A DNA stretch of 64,000 bases, taken from the NCBI RefSeq assembly GCF_004362665.1, contig NZ_SNXR01000017.1, positions 80,637 through 144,636 on the forward strand, given 5' to 3'. The notes beneath the pieces were generated by a model, which was not told the DNA's origin, did not search any database, and worked only from the letters and a program-made list of their open reading frames with translations. Shown here one piece after another: positions 16,293 to 25,680 of this stretch. The position numbers were made by a program, and so were the translations under genes. Source of the DNA: Flavobacterium dankookense (lineage in GTDB: Bacteria > Bacteroidota > Bacteroidia > Flavobacteriales > Flavobacteriaceae). The first letter of the stretch is position 1, and each line of letters starts with the position of its first letter.

Positions 16293-17027
16293 ATGAAACG
16301 ATTTCTATTGTTGATTATTTTATTTGTTTACAACTTAACTGTCGCACAAAACATTAACGATTATAAATATGTCATTGTTCCAGCAAAGTTTGATGCCTTT
16401 AAAGAACCAAATAAGTATAATTTAAATGTAAACACCAAACTGTTATTACAAAAATATGGTTTTGAGGTTTTTATGATTGACGATGAATTGCCAACTGAAA
16501 TTGCTGATAGCAGATGTAAGGCACTATTTGCAGACGTTATTGAGGAAAAAGCTTTAATGATTTCTAAGCTAAAAATTGTGCTAAAAGATTGTAAAGACAA
16601 AGTTGTTTATGAAACGGCTGTTGGAAAAAGTAGAGAAAAAGATTTTAAAGTTTCATACAATCTTGCTTTTCGTGATGCGGCAAAGTCATTTGAGACTTTG
16701 AATTATAAATATAACGGCGGAAACGAAATAGCTGTTACAACGGAAGAAAAGCAAGAACCAAAAGAGGAAAGTAAAATCTACAGCCTAGAAACCAATCCAG
16801 AAAATTCAGAAATTTTCTTTTTTGCACAACCTATTACCAACGGTTTTCAAATTGTAAATAGCGAACCAAGAGTAATCATGCGATTGTTTAATACTTCACA
16901 AAAAGGCGTTTTTATTGCAATTAGAGGAGACGAAAAAGGAATAGTAATTACTAAAAACGGCAAATGGTTTTTTGAAAACTATGTCGATGGAAAATTACTT
17001 TCAGAACCAATAAATATTAGGTTTTAA
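16293..17027 (+). CDS. Secreted protein of unknown function
   Basis: A 244-residue protein with a clear signal peptide (MKRFLLLIILFVYNLTVAQN, cleavage after VAQ). The mature part starts INDYKYVIVPAKFDAFKEPN, then KYNLNVNTKLLLQKYGFEVF, a pattern seen in flavobacterial hypothetical proteins. Later there is a charged linker (TTEEKQEPKEESKIYSLETN) and a C-terminal beta-rich part. I do not recognise the family or assign a function. It is third in the radC-yjjG transcript and its stop faces the rarA stop across 34 bp. Confidence 0.65.
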   Translation: MKRFLLLIILFVYNLTVAQNINDYKYVIVPAKFDAFKEPNKYNLNVNTKLLLQKYGFEVFMIDDELPTEIADSRCKALFADVIEEKALMISKLKIVLKDCKDKVVYETAVGKSREKDFKVSYNLAFRDAAKSFETLNYKYNGGNEIAVTTEEKQEPKEESKIYSLETNPENSEIFFFAQPITNGFQIVNSEPRVIMRLFNTSQKGVFIAIRGDEKGIVITKNGKWFFENYVDGKLLSEPINIRF

Positions 17028-17057
17028 CTTGAAACTTTAAACTCGAAACCCGCAACT
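17028..17057. repeat. Word array of GAAAC/AAAC units between convergent genes
   Basis: TTGAAAC-TTTAAAC-TCGAAAC-CCGCAAC is a run of degenerate 7-bp units followed by TTTTT. It fills the gap between two convergent stop codons. Confidence 0.5.
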
Positions 17058-17061
17058 TTTT

Positions 17062-18339
17062 CTAATACCCATATTTATCCTTCCAACGATTTTTCAAAAA
17101 AGTTCGCAACTCATTTTCGCGAGCATTGTTTCCTGGTTTGTAAAAAGCCGTTTGTTTGAGTTCGTCGGGTAAATATTCTTGCTCCGAAAAGTTATTCGGA
17201 TAATTATGCGAATATTGGTATTCTTCGCCATAACCCAATTCTTTCATCAATTTAGTTGGCGCATTTCTTAGATGAATCGGAACCGATAAATCTCCAGTTT
17301 GTTTAACAATAGCTTGTGCTTCGCCAATTGCCATATAACTTGCATTGCTTTTTGGTGAAGTTGCCAAATATATAGCACATTGGCTCAAAATAATTCTACT
17401 CTCAGGATTTCCAATCGTTGAAACCGCTTGAAACGTATTATTTGCCATAATAAAAGCTGTTGGATTGGCATTGCCAACATCTTCGCTGGACAAAATCAAC
17501 ATTCGTCTCGCAATGAATTTTACATCTTCGCCACCTTCAATCATTCGAGCTAACCAATAAACAGCACCGTTTGGATCACTACCGCGAATTGATTTGATAA
17601 ACGCCGAAACAATATCATAATGTTGTTCACCAGTTTTGTCATATAAAACCGTGTTTTGCTGCACCAAATCCAAAACTTTTTGATTGGTAATCAAAATTTC
17701 TTCTTCAGCGCTTGCGTTTACAATCAGTTCAAAAATATTTAGTAGTTTGCGTCCATCACCGCCAGAAAGTCGCAACAACGCTTCCGATTCTTCGATTTCT
17801 ATTTTTTTGGTGGCTAAAACCGTGTCAATTTTCATAGCTCGGTCCAACAAAGCCAGCAAATCGTCTTTAGAAAACGGATTTAAAACATACACCTGACAAC
17901 GTGACAATAACGCCGGAATAACCTCAAAACTCGGATTTTCGGTCGTGGCACCAATCAAAGTAACCCAGCCTTTTTCCACTGCTGCAAGAAGTGAATCTTG
18001 CTGTGATTTACTAAAACGATGAATCTCATCAATAAACAAAATCGGATTTTTTGCCGTAAACAATCCACCACTTTGTTTGGCTTTTTCAATCACATCGCGA
18101 ATGTCTTTAACACCACTATTTATCGCACTTAATTCATAAAACGGACGATTACTTTGCTTCGCAATAATTTGCGCCAAAGTCGTTTTTCCAGTTCCGGGCG
18201 AACCCCAAAAAATCATCGACGGAATAATTCCTCTCGAAATCTGTTGCGTCAACGAGCCATTTTCGCCAACCAAATGTAGCTGACTGATATAATCTTCCAA
18301 TCGTTGTGGTCTGATACGTTCTGCAAGTGGTGCTTCCAT
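17062..18339 (-). CDS. rarA: Replication-associated recombination protein A (RarA/MgsA)
   Basis: A 425-residue AAA+ ATPase of the clamp-loader type that acts at stalled replication forks. Walker [10 protein letters not shown] is at 46-54, Walker [10 protein letters not shown] at 101-109 and sensor 1 [11 protein letters not shown] at 130-140. The C-terminal tetramerisation region follows ([20 protein letters not shown] and [20 protein letters not shown]). The start ATG at 18339 lies only 4 nt after a promoter-like TATTTTTA on the minus strand, suggesting a leaderless message. Confidence 0.96.
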   Translation of the reverse strand: MEAPLAERIRPQRLEDYISQLHLVGENGSLTQQISRGIIPSMIFWGSPGTGKTTLAQIIAKQSNRPFYELSAINSGVKDIRDVIEKAKQSGGLFTAKNPILFIDEIHRFSKSQQDSLLAAVEKGWVTLIGATTENPSFEVIPALLSRCQVYVLNPFSKDDLLALLDRAMKIDTVLATKKIEIEESEALLRLSGGDGRKLLNIFELIVNASAEEEILITNQKVLDLVQQNTVLYDKTGEQHYDIVSAFIKSIRGSDPNGAVYWLARMIEGGEDVKFIARRMLILSSEDVGNANPTAFIMANNTFQAVSTIGNPESRIILSQCAIYLATSPKSNASYMAIGEAQAIVKQTGDLSVPIHLRNAPTKLMKELGYGEEYQYSHNYPNNFSEQEYLPDELKQTAFYKPGNNARENELRTFLKNRWKDKYGY

Positions 18340-18343
18340 GGCG

Positions 18344-18351
18344 TAAAAATA
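18344..18351 (-). promoter_or_regulatory. rarA -7-like element TATTTTTA abutting the start codon
   Basis: On the minus strand TATTTTTA (one mismatch to TAnnTTTG) ends 4 nt before the rarA ATG. Transcription from it would begin at or next to the start codon. Confidence 0.45.
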
Positions 18352-18369
18352 AGGTTTTTAATTTTTTTT

Positions 18370-18501
18370 GGAGCGAAACATTCGGGCTTTTTTAAATCAT
18401 TTTCCCGCTGTTCGTTTCAATCTGTCATTGCGAGGAACGAAGCAATCTCATCAAATTTTTGGTTGCGCAATGACAGGATTTCCACTTCCATCGGGGCTAA
18501 A
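18370..18501 (+). repeat. GGAGCGAA...GGGGCTAAA dispersed element, copy 3, with nested GTCATT motif
   Basis: GGAGCGAAACATTCGGG, CATTTTCCCGCTGTTCG plus TTTCAATC, and GGATTTCCACTTCCATC plus GGGGCTAAA are the conserved blocks. The central segment is closed by CTGTCATTGCG (18422-18432) and CGCAATGACAG (18466-18476), an 11-bp stem, and contains GTCATTGCGAGGAACGAAGC followed by AATCTCATC. It lies in the divergent gap between rarA and the rhomboid gene and is paired with inverted copy 4 on the far side of that gene. Confidence 0.9.
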
Positions 18502-18643
18502 ATTCAAACTTTTGGCTTCTTTTACAGTTTGTGAACTTTATGGTTAAAAATCAAAGTCAACTGACAAAATAGCATTAAATAATTTTTGGTTGTATTTTTG
18601 ATAAACCATAAACGCATCTAGCTAGTCGAAGTGTTTTAACATA

Positions 18644-19435
18644 ATGCATAACAACGAAATCAACCATTTTAAATTTACACCTTCTGTTTGGATAGTACCA
18701 ACATTTTTGTTGCTACTCGTTTGGTTGGTGTTTTTTATCGAACATAAATTTAATATCAATTTAGTACAACACGGCATTTTCCCGAGAACGTTCTCAGGAT
18801 TACAAGGTGTTTTGTTCAGTCCATTTTTGCATGGCGATTTATCACATATTAGCAATAACAGTTTTCCTCTATTTATTTTAACGGCAGCTTTGATTTATTT
18901 CTATCGCGATATTTCGTTGAAAGTGCTTTTTTATGGCATATTGTTTTCGGGATTAATCACTTGGATTATTGGTAGAAGTTCGTATCATATTGGTGCCAGC
19001 GGATTGATTTATGTATTGGTTTCCTTCATTTTCTTTAAAGGAATGATGACGCAATATTTCCGATTGATGGCTTTGTCGTTGACAGTTGTAATGATTTATG
19101 GCGGAATGGTTTGGTATGTTTTTCCAAGCGAAGAACTATCGTTGGGAAAATCTATTTCTTGGGAAGGACATTTGGCTGGGTTTTTAACTGGTTTTGCTTT
19201 TGCGGTTTTGTTCAAAACACCCGATTATAAAGAATCCATAAAATACGAATGGGAAAAACCCGATTTCAATCCAATGGAAGATGCATTTATGAAACGATTT
19301 GATGAAAATGGAAACTTTGTAAATCCTCCAAAACCTGAAGAACTTGAGGTTGTTGATGAAGAAGTTTTTCCGCCAAAAGTGAATTATATTTATGTTTTTA
19401 AACAAACCACAGACGATAACAAAAAAGCAGAATAG
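18644..19435 (+). CDS. Rhomboid family intramembrane serine protease
   Basis: A 263-residue integral membrane protease. The nucleophile is Ser119 in GASG (117-120), and the partner is His176 in WEGHLAGFLTG, in the last helix. HGDLSHISNNSFPLFILTAA in the second helix region carries the usual HxxxN-type residues. About six transmembrane segments lie in the first 200 residues, and a soluble tail of about 65 residues follows (KPDFNPMEDAFMKRF onward). Substrate unknown. The gene is bracketed by two inverted copies of the dispersed intergenic element. Confidence 0.93.
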   Translation: MHNNEINHFKFTPSVWIVPTFLLLLVWLVFFIEHKFNINLVQHGIFPRTFSGLQGVLFSPFLHGDLSHISNNSFPLFILTAALIYFYRDISLKVLFYGILFSGLITWIIGRSSYHIGASGLIYVLVSFIFFKGMMTQYFRLMALSLTVVMIYGGMVWYVFPSEELSLGKSISWEGHLAGFLTGFAFAVLFKTPDYKESIKYEWEKPDFNPMEDAFMKRFDENGNFVNPPKPEELEVVDEEVFPPKVNYIYVFKQTTDDNKKAE

Positions 19436-19442
19436 TTGTTTT

Positions 19443-19556
19443 TTTAGCCCCGATTGAAGTGAAAATAAAAAATGCTTCCATGGTTTGGAAGCATTTTTTA
19501 TTGTAACGAAAAGCGGGAAAACGGTTTACTGATAAATCCCGAGCGATTCGCTTCAA
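19443..19556 (-). repeat. GGAGCGAA...GGGGCTAAA dispersed element, copy 4 (inverted)
   Basis: Read on the plus strand: TTAGCCCCGATTGAAGTG, then a perfect 16-bp stem ATAAAAAATGCTTCCA (19465-19480) / TGGAAGCATTTTTTAT (19486-19501) with loop TGGTT, then TTGTAACGAAAAGCGGGAAA and CCCGAGCGATTCGCTTCAAA. It lies between the convergent rhomboid and rlmB genes; the central hairpin has T-runs in both directions and may terminate both. Confidence 0.88.
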
Positions 19557-19570
19557 ATTATCTTTAAATT

Positions 19571-20305
19571 TTAACTTCTCTGTCTCACAGTTTCATACAA
19601 AAACGCGCCGCAAGCTACGGAAACATTGAGCGAACCGATTGTGCCGAACATTGGTAACTTGGCTTTCGCATCTACAATTTTTAAAACTGATGGATTGATG
19701 CCTCGATCTTCACTTCCCATGATGATGGCAACGGGTTCGTTTAATGAAATATCGTAAATACTATCTTCTGTTTTTTCGGTGGCAGCAACGGTTTTGATTC
19801 CGCTTCCTTGAAGGTAAAAAATGGCGTCTTTGATGTGGTCAACTTTGCAAATTGGTACATTGAAAACTGCTCCAGCCGAGGTTTTTACGGTGTCACCATT
19901 TACTGGTGCAGAACCAGTTTTTTGAACAATAATGCCGTCAACTCCTGTACATTCTGCTGTTCTGATGATGGCACCAAAATTTCGAGCATCGCTTAGCTGG
20001 TCAAGGATTAAAAACAATGGCATTTTTCCGCTCTCGACAACGCTGTCAACTAAAGTTTCCAGTTTTACAAACGAAATAGGAGCGATGGTTGCCACTGCAC
20101 CTTGGTGATTATTTGGGGTTAATCGGTTTAGTTTTTCAACAGGAACGTAACTGAAATTGATGCTGTTTTTTTTCATCGTTTTCATTAATTCTTGCATCAA
20201 TTCGCCTTGTGCATCGCTTTGAATAAAGACTTTGTCGATTTCTTTTCCAGCCGAAATGGCTTCAATTATTGCTCTAATTCCGAAGATTTGGTTTTCTTTT
20301 TCCAT
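19571..20305 (-). CDS. rlmB: 23S rRNA (guanosine-2'-O)-methyltransferase RlmB
   Basis: A 244-residue SPOUT (TrmH/SpoU) methyltransferase expected to methylate G2251 (E. coli numbering) in the peptidyl-transferase region of 23S rRNA. The N-terminal substrate-binding domain (FGIRAIIEAISAGKEIDKVF) precedes the knotted domain with motif 1 NFGAIIRTAE (109-118), motif 2 IIMGSEDRGI (194-203) and motif 3 LNVSVACGAFLYE (226-238). The promoter element TACCTTTG ends 4 nt before the ATG, so the message may be leaderless. Confidence 0.93.
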   Translation of the reverse strand: MEKENQIFGIRAIIEAISAGKEIDKVFIQSDAQGELMQELMKTMKKNSINFSYVPVEKLNRLTPNNHQGAVATIAPISFVKLETLVDSVVESGKMPLFLILDQLSDARNFGAIIRTAECTGVDGIIVQKTGSAPVNGDTVKTSAGAVFNVPICKVDHIKDAIFYLQGSGIKTVAATEKTEDSIYDISLNEPVAIIMGSEDRGINPSVLKIVDAKAKLPMFGTIGSLNVSVACGAFLYETVRQRS

Positions 20306-20308
20306 GCG

Positions 20309-20317
20309 GCAAAGGTA
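20309..20317 (-). promoter_or_regulatory. rlmB promoter, -7 element TACCTTTGC abutting the start codon
   Basis: On the minus strand TACCTTTGC is an exact TAnnTTTG match, and its TTTG ends 4 nt before the rlmB ATG. Initiation would fall on or next to the ATG. Confidence 0.65.
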
Positions 20318-20329
20318 AACTTTTTTAAG

Positions 20330-20360
20330 AAGTTTAAAAGGTTATGTGTTTAAGAGTTTA
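20330..20360. repeat. Word array similar to the one before mpl
   Basis: GTTTAAAAGGTTATGTGTTT followed by AAGAGTTTAAAAG closely resembles 12731-12757 (TTAAAAGGTTATGGGTTTAT and on). It covers the stop of the barrel-protein gene and the region upstream of the rlmB promoter. Confidence 0.5.
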
Positions 20361-22016
20361 AAAGTTTGCTTTTAAGCTGATATGAACAATCGAATTAGAT
20401 AGTTTTGCGGTTTGCTCTTTGGTACTTCCGTTGGCATAAATTAGGTTGAATAATCCGTTTTTGGTTTGAAGTCCAATGCCAAAACCAAGTCCTAATAAAG
20501 TGTTGCTAGTATTCGAAGTGTTGTCTTTAAAATAGCCATAATCAATAATGGAATGCGCATAAAGGTTTGGTGAAAGCACATAGCGATATTCGGTTAAAAT
20601 GGAAGTCAATAGATTTCCTTGTAGTGAATTTTCGTTAAATCCACGAATAGAATTGATGCCGCCAAATCTAAAAAGTTCATTGACTAGATAGGTATTGCTT
20701 TGCAAATAAAAATTCTGCGATTTGATATTGATGACGTTTTTATCGTTCAAATAGAGGTTATGCCTAAAAAGTAAATTTCCAAAAAACTGGATGGTGTTTT
20801 CGATATTTGATTCTCGTTTTCCAGTTCCAAATTTGATTTCAAAATGGGTTTTTTCGGGAAAAAGAAAATCATCAATTTTGAAGTTGGTGTATTCAAAGCC
20901 TGTAGTGTAAAATGTGCTTTCAAAATCACTTAACGAAAAGGTGTTTACGTTTTGAATATCGCTCGATTCATTGGACTGATAACCAATATAAGCTCGTGTT
21001 GTATAATTGAAATAGTAACCTAAATCCAAAGCAGTTCGCGTATTTTGAAATGTACTGTCTTGTTTGAAAATATTTAAATTGGCTTTTATTCCAAATGGAC
21101 TTTTGAAAATATATGGAATTTCGGCACCAAGATTAAAGGTTCGTTGTTCTTGACCGTCACTTTTCCAAAATAGCGAAAGTTTCTCGCCCGAATTTAAAAC
21201 GTTGTTTAAAATAAGGTCGACATAACCGCTGAAAACCACTTTGTCTTGCTCATCATTAGTAAAGCCAATATAGCCGTCAAAAGAATTTGCTTTGGCTTTT
21301 TCTAGATAAACATATATTTTGGTAGAGTCTTGGGTAAATAAAATTTCAGGATATTTGGTTTGCTTTACAAAACGGTATTTTTCGATATCGTTGTGAAGTT
21401 TTTCCAGAGTTTGTTGATTGAAAACTTTGTTTTTGTATAATCGAATTAAATTCTTTTTGTGACTTTCCGGAAATTTATCAACACCATTAATAACGATGTT
21501 GTTGACTTGTCTTTTTTTTCCCGTATAGATTTTTAGATCGGCTTTGATGAAATTATTTTCCCGTTCGATATTTTCAAGCGAAACTTTGCTCGTGGAATAA
21601 CCTTTGGTTTCGAGTTTTTTTATAATCGCATTCAGAAAAGTTTCGCTTTCGGTTACAGAGATTATAATTGGATTTTGGTCAGGAAGCAATTCGTTTAATT
21701 CATTTTCCTTATCTATATATATATGTATCGATTTTGTTTGTTTGCCGATACTGTAATGAAATCTAAAAACTGAGTCATTTTCTTTTTTGTTTTCCAATTC
21801 TTGAAAATCATAAAAACCAAGTTGTGTTAGTTTTTTGGCAAACAAGACATTTTCATCAAGAATATTTTTCACACTCGAGTGTTTTGTTTTGTATCCGATA
21901 GAGTCGATTGTTTTTAACTCGTTTTCTTTTTCGGAAGTTATTTTTAAATAGAAATTTTGACCAAATATAATTTGGTTACAAAGAATAAAAAGTAATATAA
22001 AAAAAAATCTTTTCAA
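20358..22016 (-). CDS. BamA/TamA family outer-membrane beta-barrel protein
   Basis: A 552-residue outer-membrane protein with a signal peptide (ILLFILCNQIIFGQN). The N-terminal half contains POTRA-like segments, e.g. NNIVINGVDKFPESHKKNLI and KLHNDIEKYRFVKQTKYPEI. The C-terminal half is a 16-strand-type barrel carrying the conserved FGGINSIRGFNENSLQGN, equivalent to the VRGY/F motif of the Omp85 superfamily, and ends in Phe (SLKANF). It is shorter than BamA (usually over 800 residues), so it is more likely a TamA-like or other Omp85 paralogue than the essential assembly factor. The ATG at 22016 is divergent from rpsL. Confidence 0.85.
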   Translation of the reverse strand: MKRFFFILLFILCNQIIFGQNFYLKITSEKENELKTIDSIGYKTKHSSVKNILDENVLFAKKLTQLGFYDFQELENKKENDSVFRFHYSIGKQTKSIHIYIDKENELNELLPDQNPIIISVTESETFLNAIIKKLETKGYSTSKVSLENIERENNFIKADLKIYTGKKRQVNNIVINGVDKFPESHKKNLIRLYKNKVFNQQTLEKLHNDIEKYRFVKQTKYPEILFTQDSTKIYVYLEKAKANSFDGYIGFTNDEQDKVVFSGYVDLILNNVLNSGEKLSLFWKSDGQEQRTFNLGAEIPYIFKSPFGIKANLNIFKQDSTFQNTRTALDLGYYFNYTTRAYIGYQSNESSDIQNVNTFSLSDFESTFYTTGFEYTNFKIDDFLFPEKTHFEIKFGTGKRESNIENTIQFFGNLLFRHNLYLNDKNVINIKSQNFYLQSNTYLVNELFRFGGINSIRGFNENSLQGNLLTSILTEYRYVLSPNLYAHSIIDYGYFKDNTSNTSNTLLGLGFGIGLQTKNGLFNLIYANGSTKEQTAKLSNSIVHISLKANF

Positions 22017-22114
22017 GAGGAATGATTATTCAGTTTCAAATTAACGTAAAAAATCAATCTTTAGTATTAGAAATTTATTTAAAAATAATCTATTTGAAAA
22101 TTAATGAATTAAGA

Positions 22115-22146
22115 TTTGTTTTGGTAAAAATAATTACTACATTTGC
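22115..22146 (+). promoter_or_regulatory. Promoter of the rpsL ribosomal locus (TTTG-N19-TACATTTGC)
   Basis: TTTG at 22115-22118 and TACATTTGC at 22138-22146 match the Bacteroidetes -33/-7 pair with a 19-bp spacer. The start codon of rpsL is 52 bp further on. A small CCC...GGG hairpin (22149-22163) would be near the 5' end. Confidence 0.82.
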
Positions 22147-22198
22147 AACCCCTTAAAATAGGGTAAATTTATAAACAAGTAATTTTTAGTATTTAATT

Positions 22199-22582
22199 AT
22201 GCCAACTATTCAACAATTAGTAAGAACAGGAAGAACTCAGATCACTAAGAAGAGTAAATCGGTTGCTTTAGATTCTTGTCCTCAAAGAAGAGGTGTTTGT
22301 ACGCGTGTTTACACTACAACTCCAAAAAAACCAAACTCTGCAATGCGTAAAGTAGCGCGTGTACGTTTGACTAATGGAAATGAAGTGAATGCTTACATCC
22401 CAGGAGAAGGACACAATCTACAAGAGCACTCGATAGTATTAGTGCGAGGCGGAAGAGTAAAAGATTTACCAGGAGTTAGATACCACATCGTTCGTGGTGC
22501 GCTTGATACCTCAGGTGTAGCAGGAAGAACGCAACGTAGATCTAAGTATGGTGCAAAACGTCCAAAAGAGGCGAAAAAGTAA
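22199..22582 (+). CDS. rpsL: 30S ribosomal protein S12
   Basis: S12 (127 residues) sits at the decoding centre of the small subunit. The [20 protein letters not shown] block with the conserved lysine near position 43 and [17 protein letters not shown] with the lysine near 88 both carry the streptomycin-sensitive residues. It is the first gene of the long translation locus, after a strong promoter, and is followed by rpsG after 29 bp. Confidence 0.98.
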
Positions 22583-22611
22583 TTTTTAAAACTTTTATTT
22601 AAAGAAAAGAC

Positions 22612-23088
22612 ATGAGAAAAAGAGCAGCAAAGAAAAGACCTCTTTTACCAGATCCAAGGTTTAATGATCAATTGGTAACACGTTTTGTAAACAACTTAAT
22701 GTGGGATGGTAAAAAATCTACAGCTTTTAAAGTATTTTATGATGCAATTGACATCGTAGAAGCGAAAAAGAATAATGATGAGAAAACATCATTAGAAGTT
22801 TGGAAAGATGCATTGACAAATGTTATGCCTCACGTAGAAGTACGTAGTCGTAGAGTTGGTGGAGCAACATTCCAAATTCCAATGCAAATTCGTCCAGACA
22901 GAAAAATTTCTATGGCTATGAAGTGGATGCTTCTATATGCTCGTAGAAGAAATGAGAAATCTATGGCTCAAAAACTAGCTTCTGAAATTTTAGCTGCTGC
23001 TAAAGAAGAAGGTGCTGCTGTTAAAAAGAGAATGGATACTCACAAGATGGCTGAAGCAAACAAAGCGTTCTCACATTTTAGATTTTAA
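22612..23088 (+). CDS. rpsG: 30S ribosomal protein S7
   Basis: S7 (158 residues) binds the 3' domain of 16S rRNA and starts assembly of the head. Family marks are the N-terminus [20 protein letters not shown] and [20 protein letters not shown]. Length is normal. It lies 29 bp after rpsL and 10 bp before fusA, the conserved str-operon order. In E. coli S7 represses this operon by binding the rpsL-rpsG gap; here that gap is only 29 bp and no similar structure is visible. Confidence 0.98.
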   Translation: MRKRAAKKRPLLPDPRFNDQLVTRFVNNLMWDGKKSTAFKVFYDAIDIVEAKKNNDEKTSLEVWKDALTNVMPHVEVRSRRVGGATFQIPMQIRPDRKISMAMKWMLLYARRRNEKSMAQKLASEILAAAKEEGAAVKKRMDTHKMAEANKAFSHFRF

Positions 23089-23098
23089 TTCATAAGAA

Positions 23099-25255
23099 AT
23101 GGCTAGAGATTTAAAATTAACTAGAAATATTGGTATTGCAGCTCACATTGACGCTGGAAAAACTACCACTACTGAGCGTATATTATTTTATACTGGAAAA
23201 TCACACAAAATTGGTGAAGTACATGATGGTGCTGCAACAATGGACTGGATGGCGCAAGAGCAAGAAAGAGGTATTACAATTACTTCGGCTGCAACAACTT
23301 GTGAATGGAGTTTTCCAACTGAACAAGGTAAGCCATTACCAACTTCACAAGATTATCACTTCAATATTATTGATACTCCAGGACACGTTGACTTTACCGT
23401 AGAGGTTAACCGTTCATTACGTGTACTTGATGGTTTGGTTTTCTTATTTTCTGCAGTTGATGGTGTTGAGCCACAATCTGAAACTAACTGGAGACTTGCT
23501 GATCAGTATAGAGTTCCACGCATGGGATTCGTAAATAAAATGGACCGTCAAGGTTCAAACTTCTTAGCTGTTTGTCAACAAGTAAGAGATATGTTAAAGT
23601 CAAATGCTGTTGCAATTACTTTGCCAATTGGTGAAGAAAATGACTTCAAAGGAGTAGTTGATTTAGTTAAAAACCAAGCTATCGTTTGGCATGATGCAAC
23701 TCAAGGGGCAACTTTTGATATTGTTGAAATTCCAGCTGATATGGTTGCAGAAGTTAAAGAATACAGAGATATCCTTATTGAAGCAGTTGCTGATTATGAT
23801 GAAAATCTTCTTGATAAATACATGGAAGATCCAGATTCTATCACTGAGGATGAAATCAATACGGCTTTAAGAGCAGCTACAATCGATATGGCTATCATTC
23901 CTATGATTGCTGGTTCTTCTTTTAAAAATAAAGGAGTTCAATTCATGTTAGATGCTGTTTGTAAGTATTTACCATCTCCATTAGATAAAGAAGGTATTGA
24001 AGGAATTCACCCTGATGATGCTGAATTATTAGAGGAAGATCAAAAGAAAATCTTACGTCGTCCAGATGTAAAAGAGCCGTTCGCAGCTTTAGCATTTAAA
24101 ATTGCTACTGACCCTTATGTTGGTCGTTTAGCTTTTTTCCGTGCTTATTCAGGTCGTTTAGATGCAGGTTCATATATTTTGAACACTCGTTCAGGAAACA
24201 AAGAAAGAATTTCGCGTATCTACCAAATGCACGCTAACAAGCAAAATCCAATCGATTATATCGAAGCTGGAGATATTGGAGCAGCAGTTGGATTTAAAGA
24301 TATCAAGACTGGAGACACAATGTGTGATGAAAAACACCCAATTATTCTTGAGTCAATGAAATTCCCTGCACCAGTAATTGGTATCGCTATTGAACCAAAA
24401 ACTAAAGCAGATGTTGATAAAATGGGTATGGCTTTAGCTAAATTAGCTGAAGAAGATCCAACATTTACAGTGAGAACAGATGAAGCATCAGGTCAAACTA
24501 TCATTTCAGGGATGGGTGAGTTACACTTAGATATCCTTGTAGATAGAATGAAACGTGAATTCAAAGTTGAAGTAAACCAAGGTGAACCTCAGGTTGAATA
24601 CAAAGAAGCTTTTACAAAATCTGCTCAACACAGAGAAACGTACAAAAAACAATCTGGAGGTCGTGGTAAATTCGGTGATATCGTATTTAGACTTGAGCCA
24701 GCAGATGAAGTTGACGGTAAAACTCCGGTTGGATTACAGTTTGTTAACGAAGTAAAAGGTGGTAACGTTCCTAAAGAATATATTCCATCTGTTGAAAAAG
24801 GTTTCCGTGAAGCTATGAAAACTGGTCCTTTAGCAGGATATCAAGTTGATAGTTTGAAAGTAACTTTATTGGACGGATCTTTCCACCCAGTCGATTCAGA
24901 TGCGCTTTCTTTTGAGTTAGCTGCTAGAATGGGTTATAGAGAAGTTGCAAAAGCGGCTGGTGCTATAATTCTTGAGCCTATAATGAAAATGGAAGTTATT
25001 ACACCTGAAGAAAACATGGGAGATATCGTTGGTGATATTAACCGTCGTAGAGGTCAAGTAAACGATATGGGTGACAGAAATGGTGCTAAAACTATTAAGG
25101 CTGATGTTCCATTGTCAGAAATGTTCGGTTATGTAACAACATTAAGAACGCTTTCATCTGGTAGAGCGACATCTACTATGGAATTTTCTCACTATGCAGA
25201 AACACCTTCAAATATATCTGAAGCAGTTATTAAAAAAGCAAAAGGAAACGCATAA
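23099..25255 (+). CDS. fusA: Elongation factor G
   Basis: EF-G (718 residues) is the translocase GTPase of the ribosome. G1 is [12 protein letters not shown] (16-27 region), followed by the switch I segment [12 protein letters not shown]3 DTPGHVDFT and G4 NKMDRQGSN. Domain II-V motifs follow, including [18 protein letters not shown] and the C-terminal [13 protein letters not shown]. All key residues for ordinary translocation are present, so it is the housekeeping copy. It is followed by rpsJ after 11 bp; no tuf gene follows, as is usual in Bacteroidetes. Confidence 0.98.
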   Translation: MARDLKLTRNIGIAAHIDAGKTTTTERILFYTGKSHKIGEVHDGAATMDWMAQEQERGITITSAATTCEWSFPTEQGKPLPTSQDYHFNIIDTPGHVDFTVEVNRSLRVLDGLVFLFSAVDGVEPQSETNWRLADQYRVPRMGFVNKMDRQGSNFLAVCQQVRDMLKSNAVAITLPIGEENDFKGVVDLVKNQAIVWHDATQGATFDIVEIPADMVAEVKEYRDILIEAVADYDENLLDKYMEDPDSITEDEINTALRAATIDMAIIPMIAGSSFKNKGVQFMLDAVCKYLPSPLDKEGIEGIHPDDAELLEEDQKKILRRPDVKEPFAALAFKIATDPYVGRLAFFRAYSGRLDAGSYILNTRSGNKERISRIYQMHANKQNPIDYIEAGDIGAAVGFKDIKTGDTMCDEKHPIILESMKFPAPVIGIAIEPKTKADVDKMGMALAKLAEEDPTFTVRTDEASGQTIISGMGELHLDILVDRMKREFKVEVNQGEPQVEYKEAFTKSAQHRETYKKQSGGRGKFGDIVFRLEPADEVDGKTPVGLQFVNEVKGGNVPKEYIPSVEKGFREAMKTGPLAGYQVDSLKVTLLDGSFHPVDSDALSFELAARMGYREVAKAAGAIILEPIMKMEVITPEENMGDIVGDINRRRGQVNDMGDRNGAKTIKADVPLSEMFGYVTTLRTLSSGRATSTMEFSHYAETPSNISEAVIKKAKGNA

Positions 25256-25266
25256 TTTTTATCAAT

Positions 25267-25572
25267 ATGAGTCAAAAAATTAGAATAAAATTGAAATCTT
25301 ACGATCACATGTTGGTAGATAAGTCTGCTGAAAAGATTGTAAAAACTGTAAAAAGTACTGGTGCTGTTGTAACTGGACCTATTCCGTTGCCAACTCACAA
25401 AAAAATATTTACTGTATTACGTTCTCCACACGTTAATAAAAAAGCGAGAGAGCAGTTTGAAGTAAGTTCTTATAAAAGATTATTAGATATTTATTCTTCA
25501 TCTTCAAAAACTATTGATGCTCTTATGAAACTAGAGTTACCAAGTGGTGTTGAAGTAGAGATTAAAGTTTAA
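25267..25572 (+). CDS. rpsJ: 30S ribosomal protein S10
   Basis: S10 (101 residues) belongs to the small-subunit head and, in E. coli, also serves in NusE-type antitermination. Family marks are [20 protein letters not shown] and [20 protein letters not shown] with [11 protein letters not shown]. It follows fusA by 11 bp, joining the str and S10 gene sets without a break. A 108-bp gap with a long hairpin separates it from rplC. Confidence 0.98.
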   Translation: MSQKIRIKLKSYDHMLVDKSAEKIVKTVKSTGAVVTGPIPLPTHKKIFTVLRSPHVNKKAREQFEVSSYKRLLDIYSSSSKTIDALMKLELPSGVEVEIKV

Positions 25573-25595
25573 TTACTTTTTAAAAATTAAGTTTT

Positions 25596-25629
25596 AAGTA
25601 TTAGAACTATTCAAATAGTTCTAATACTT
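25596..25629 (+). promoter_or_regulatory. Long hairpin between rpsJ and rplC
   Basis: AAGTATTAGAACTATT (25596-25611) and AATAGTTCTAATACTT (25614-25629) are perfect inverted repeats, giving about 15 bp of stem with a 4-nt loop. No T-run follows. It may be an attenuator, an RNase site or a protein-binding leader for the rplC part of the locus. Confidence 0.75.
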
Positions 25630-25680
25630 AATTCTTTATGAATGAATAACAAAATTTTATTAATTAATAATTAGTTTATT

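Noticed and set aside
18370..18501. Insertion sequence or transposon relic
   Set aside because: No transposase fragment and no clear target duplication at any of the six copies; a miniature element moved in trans cannot be excluded.
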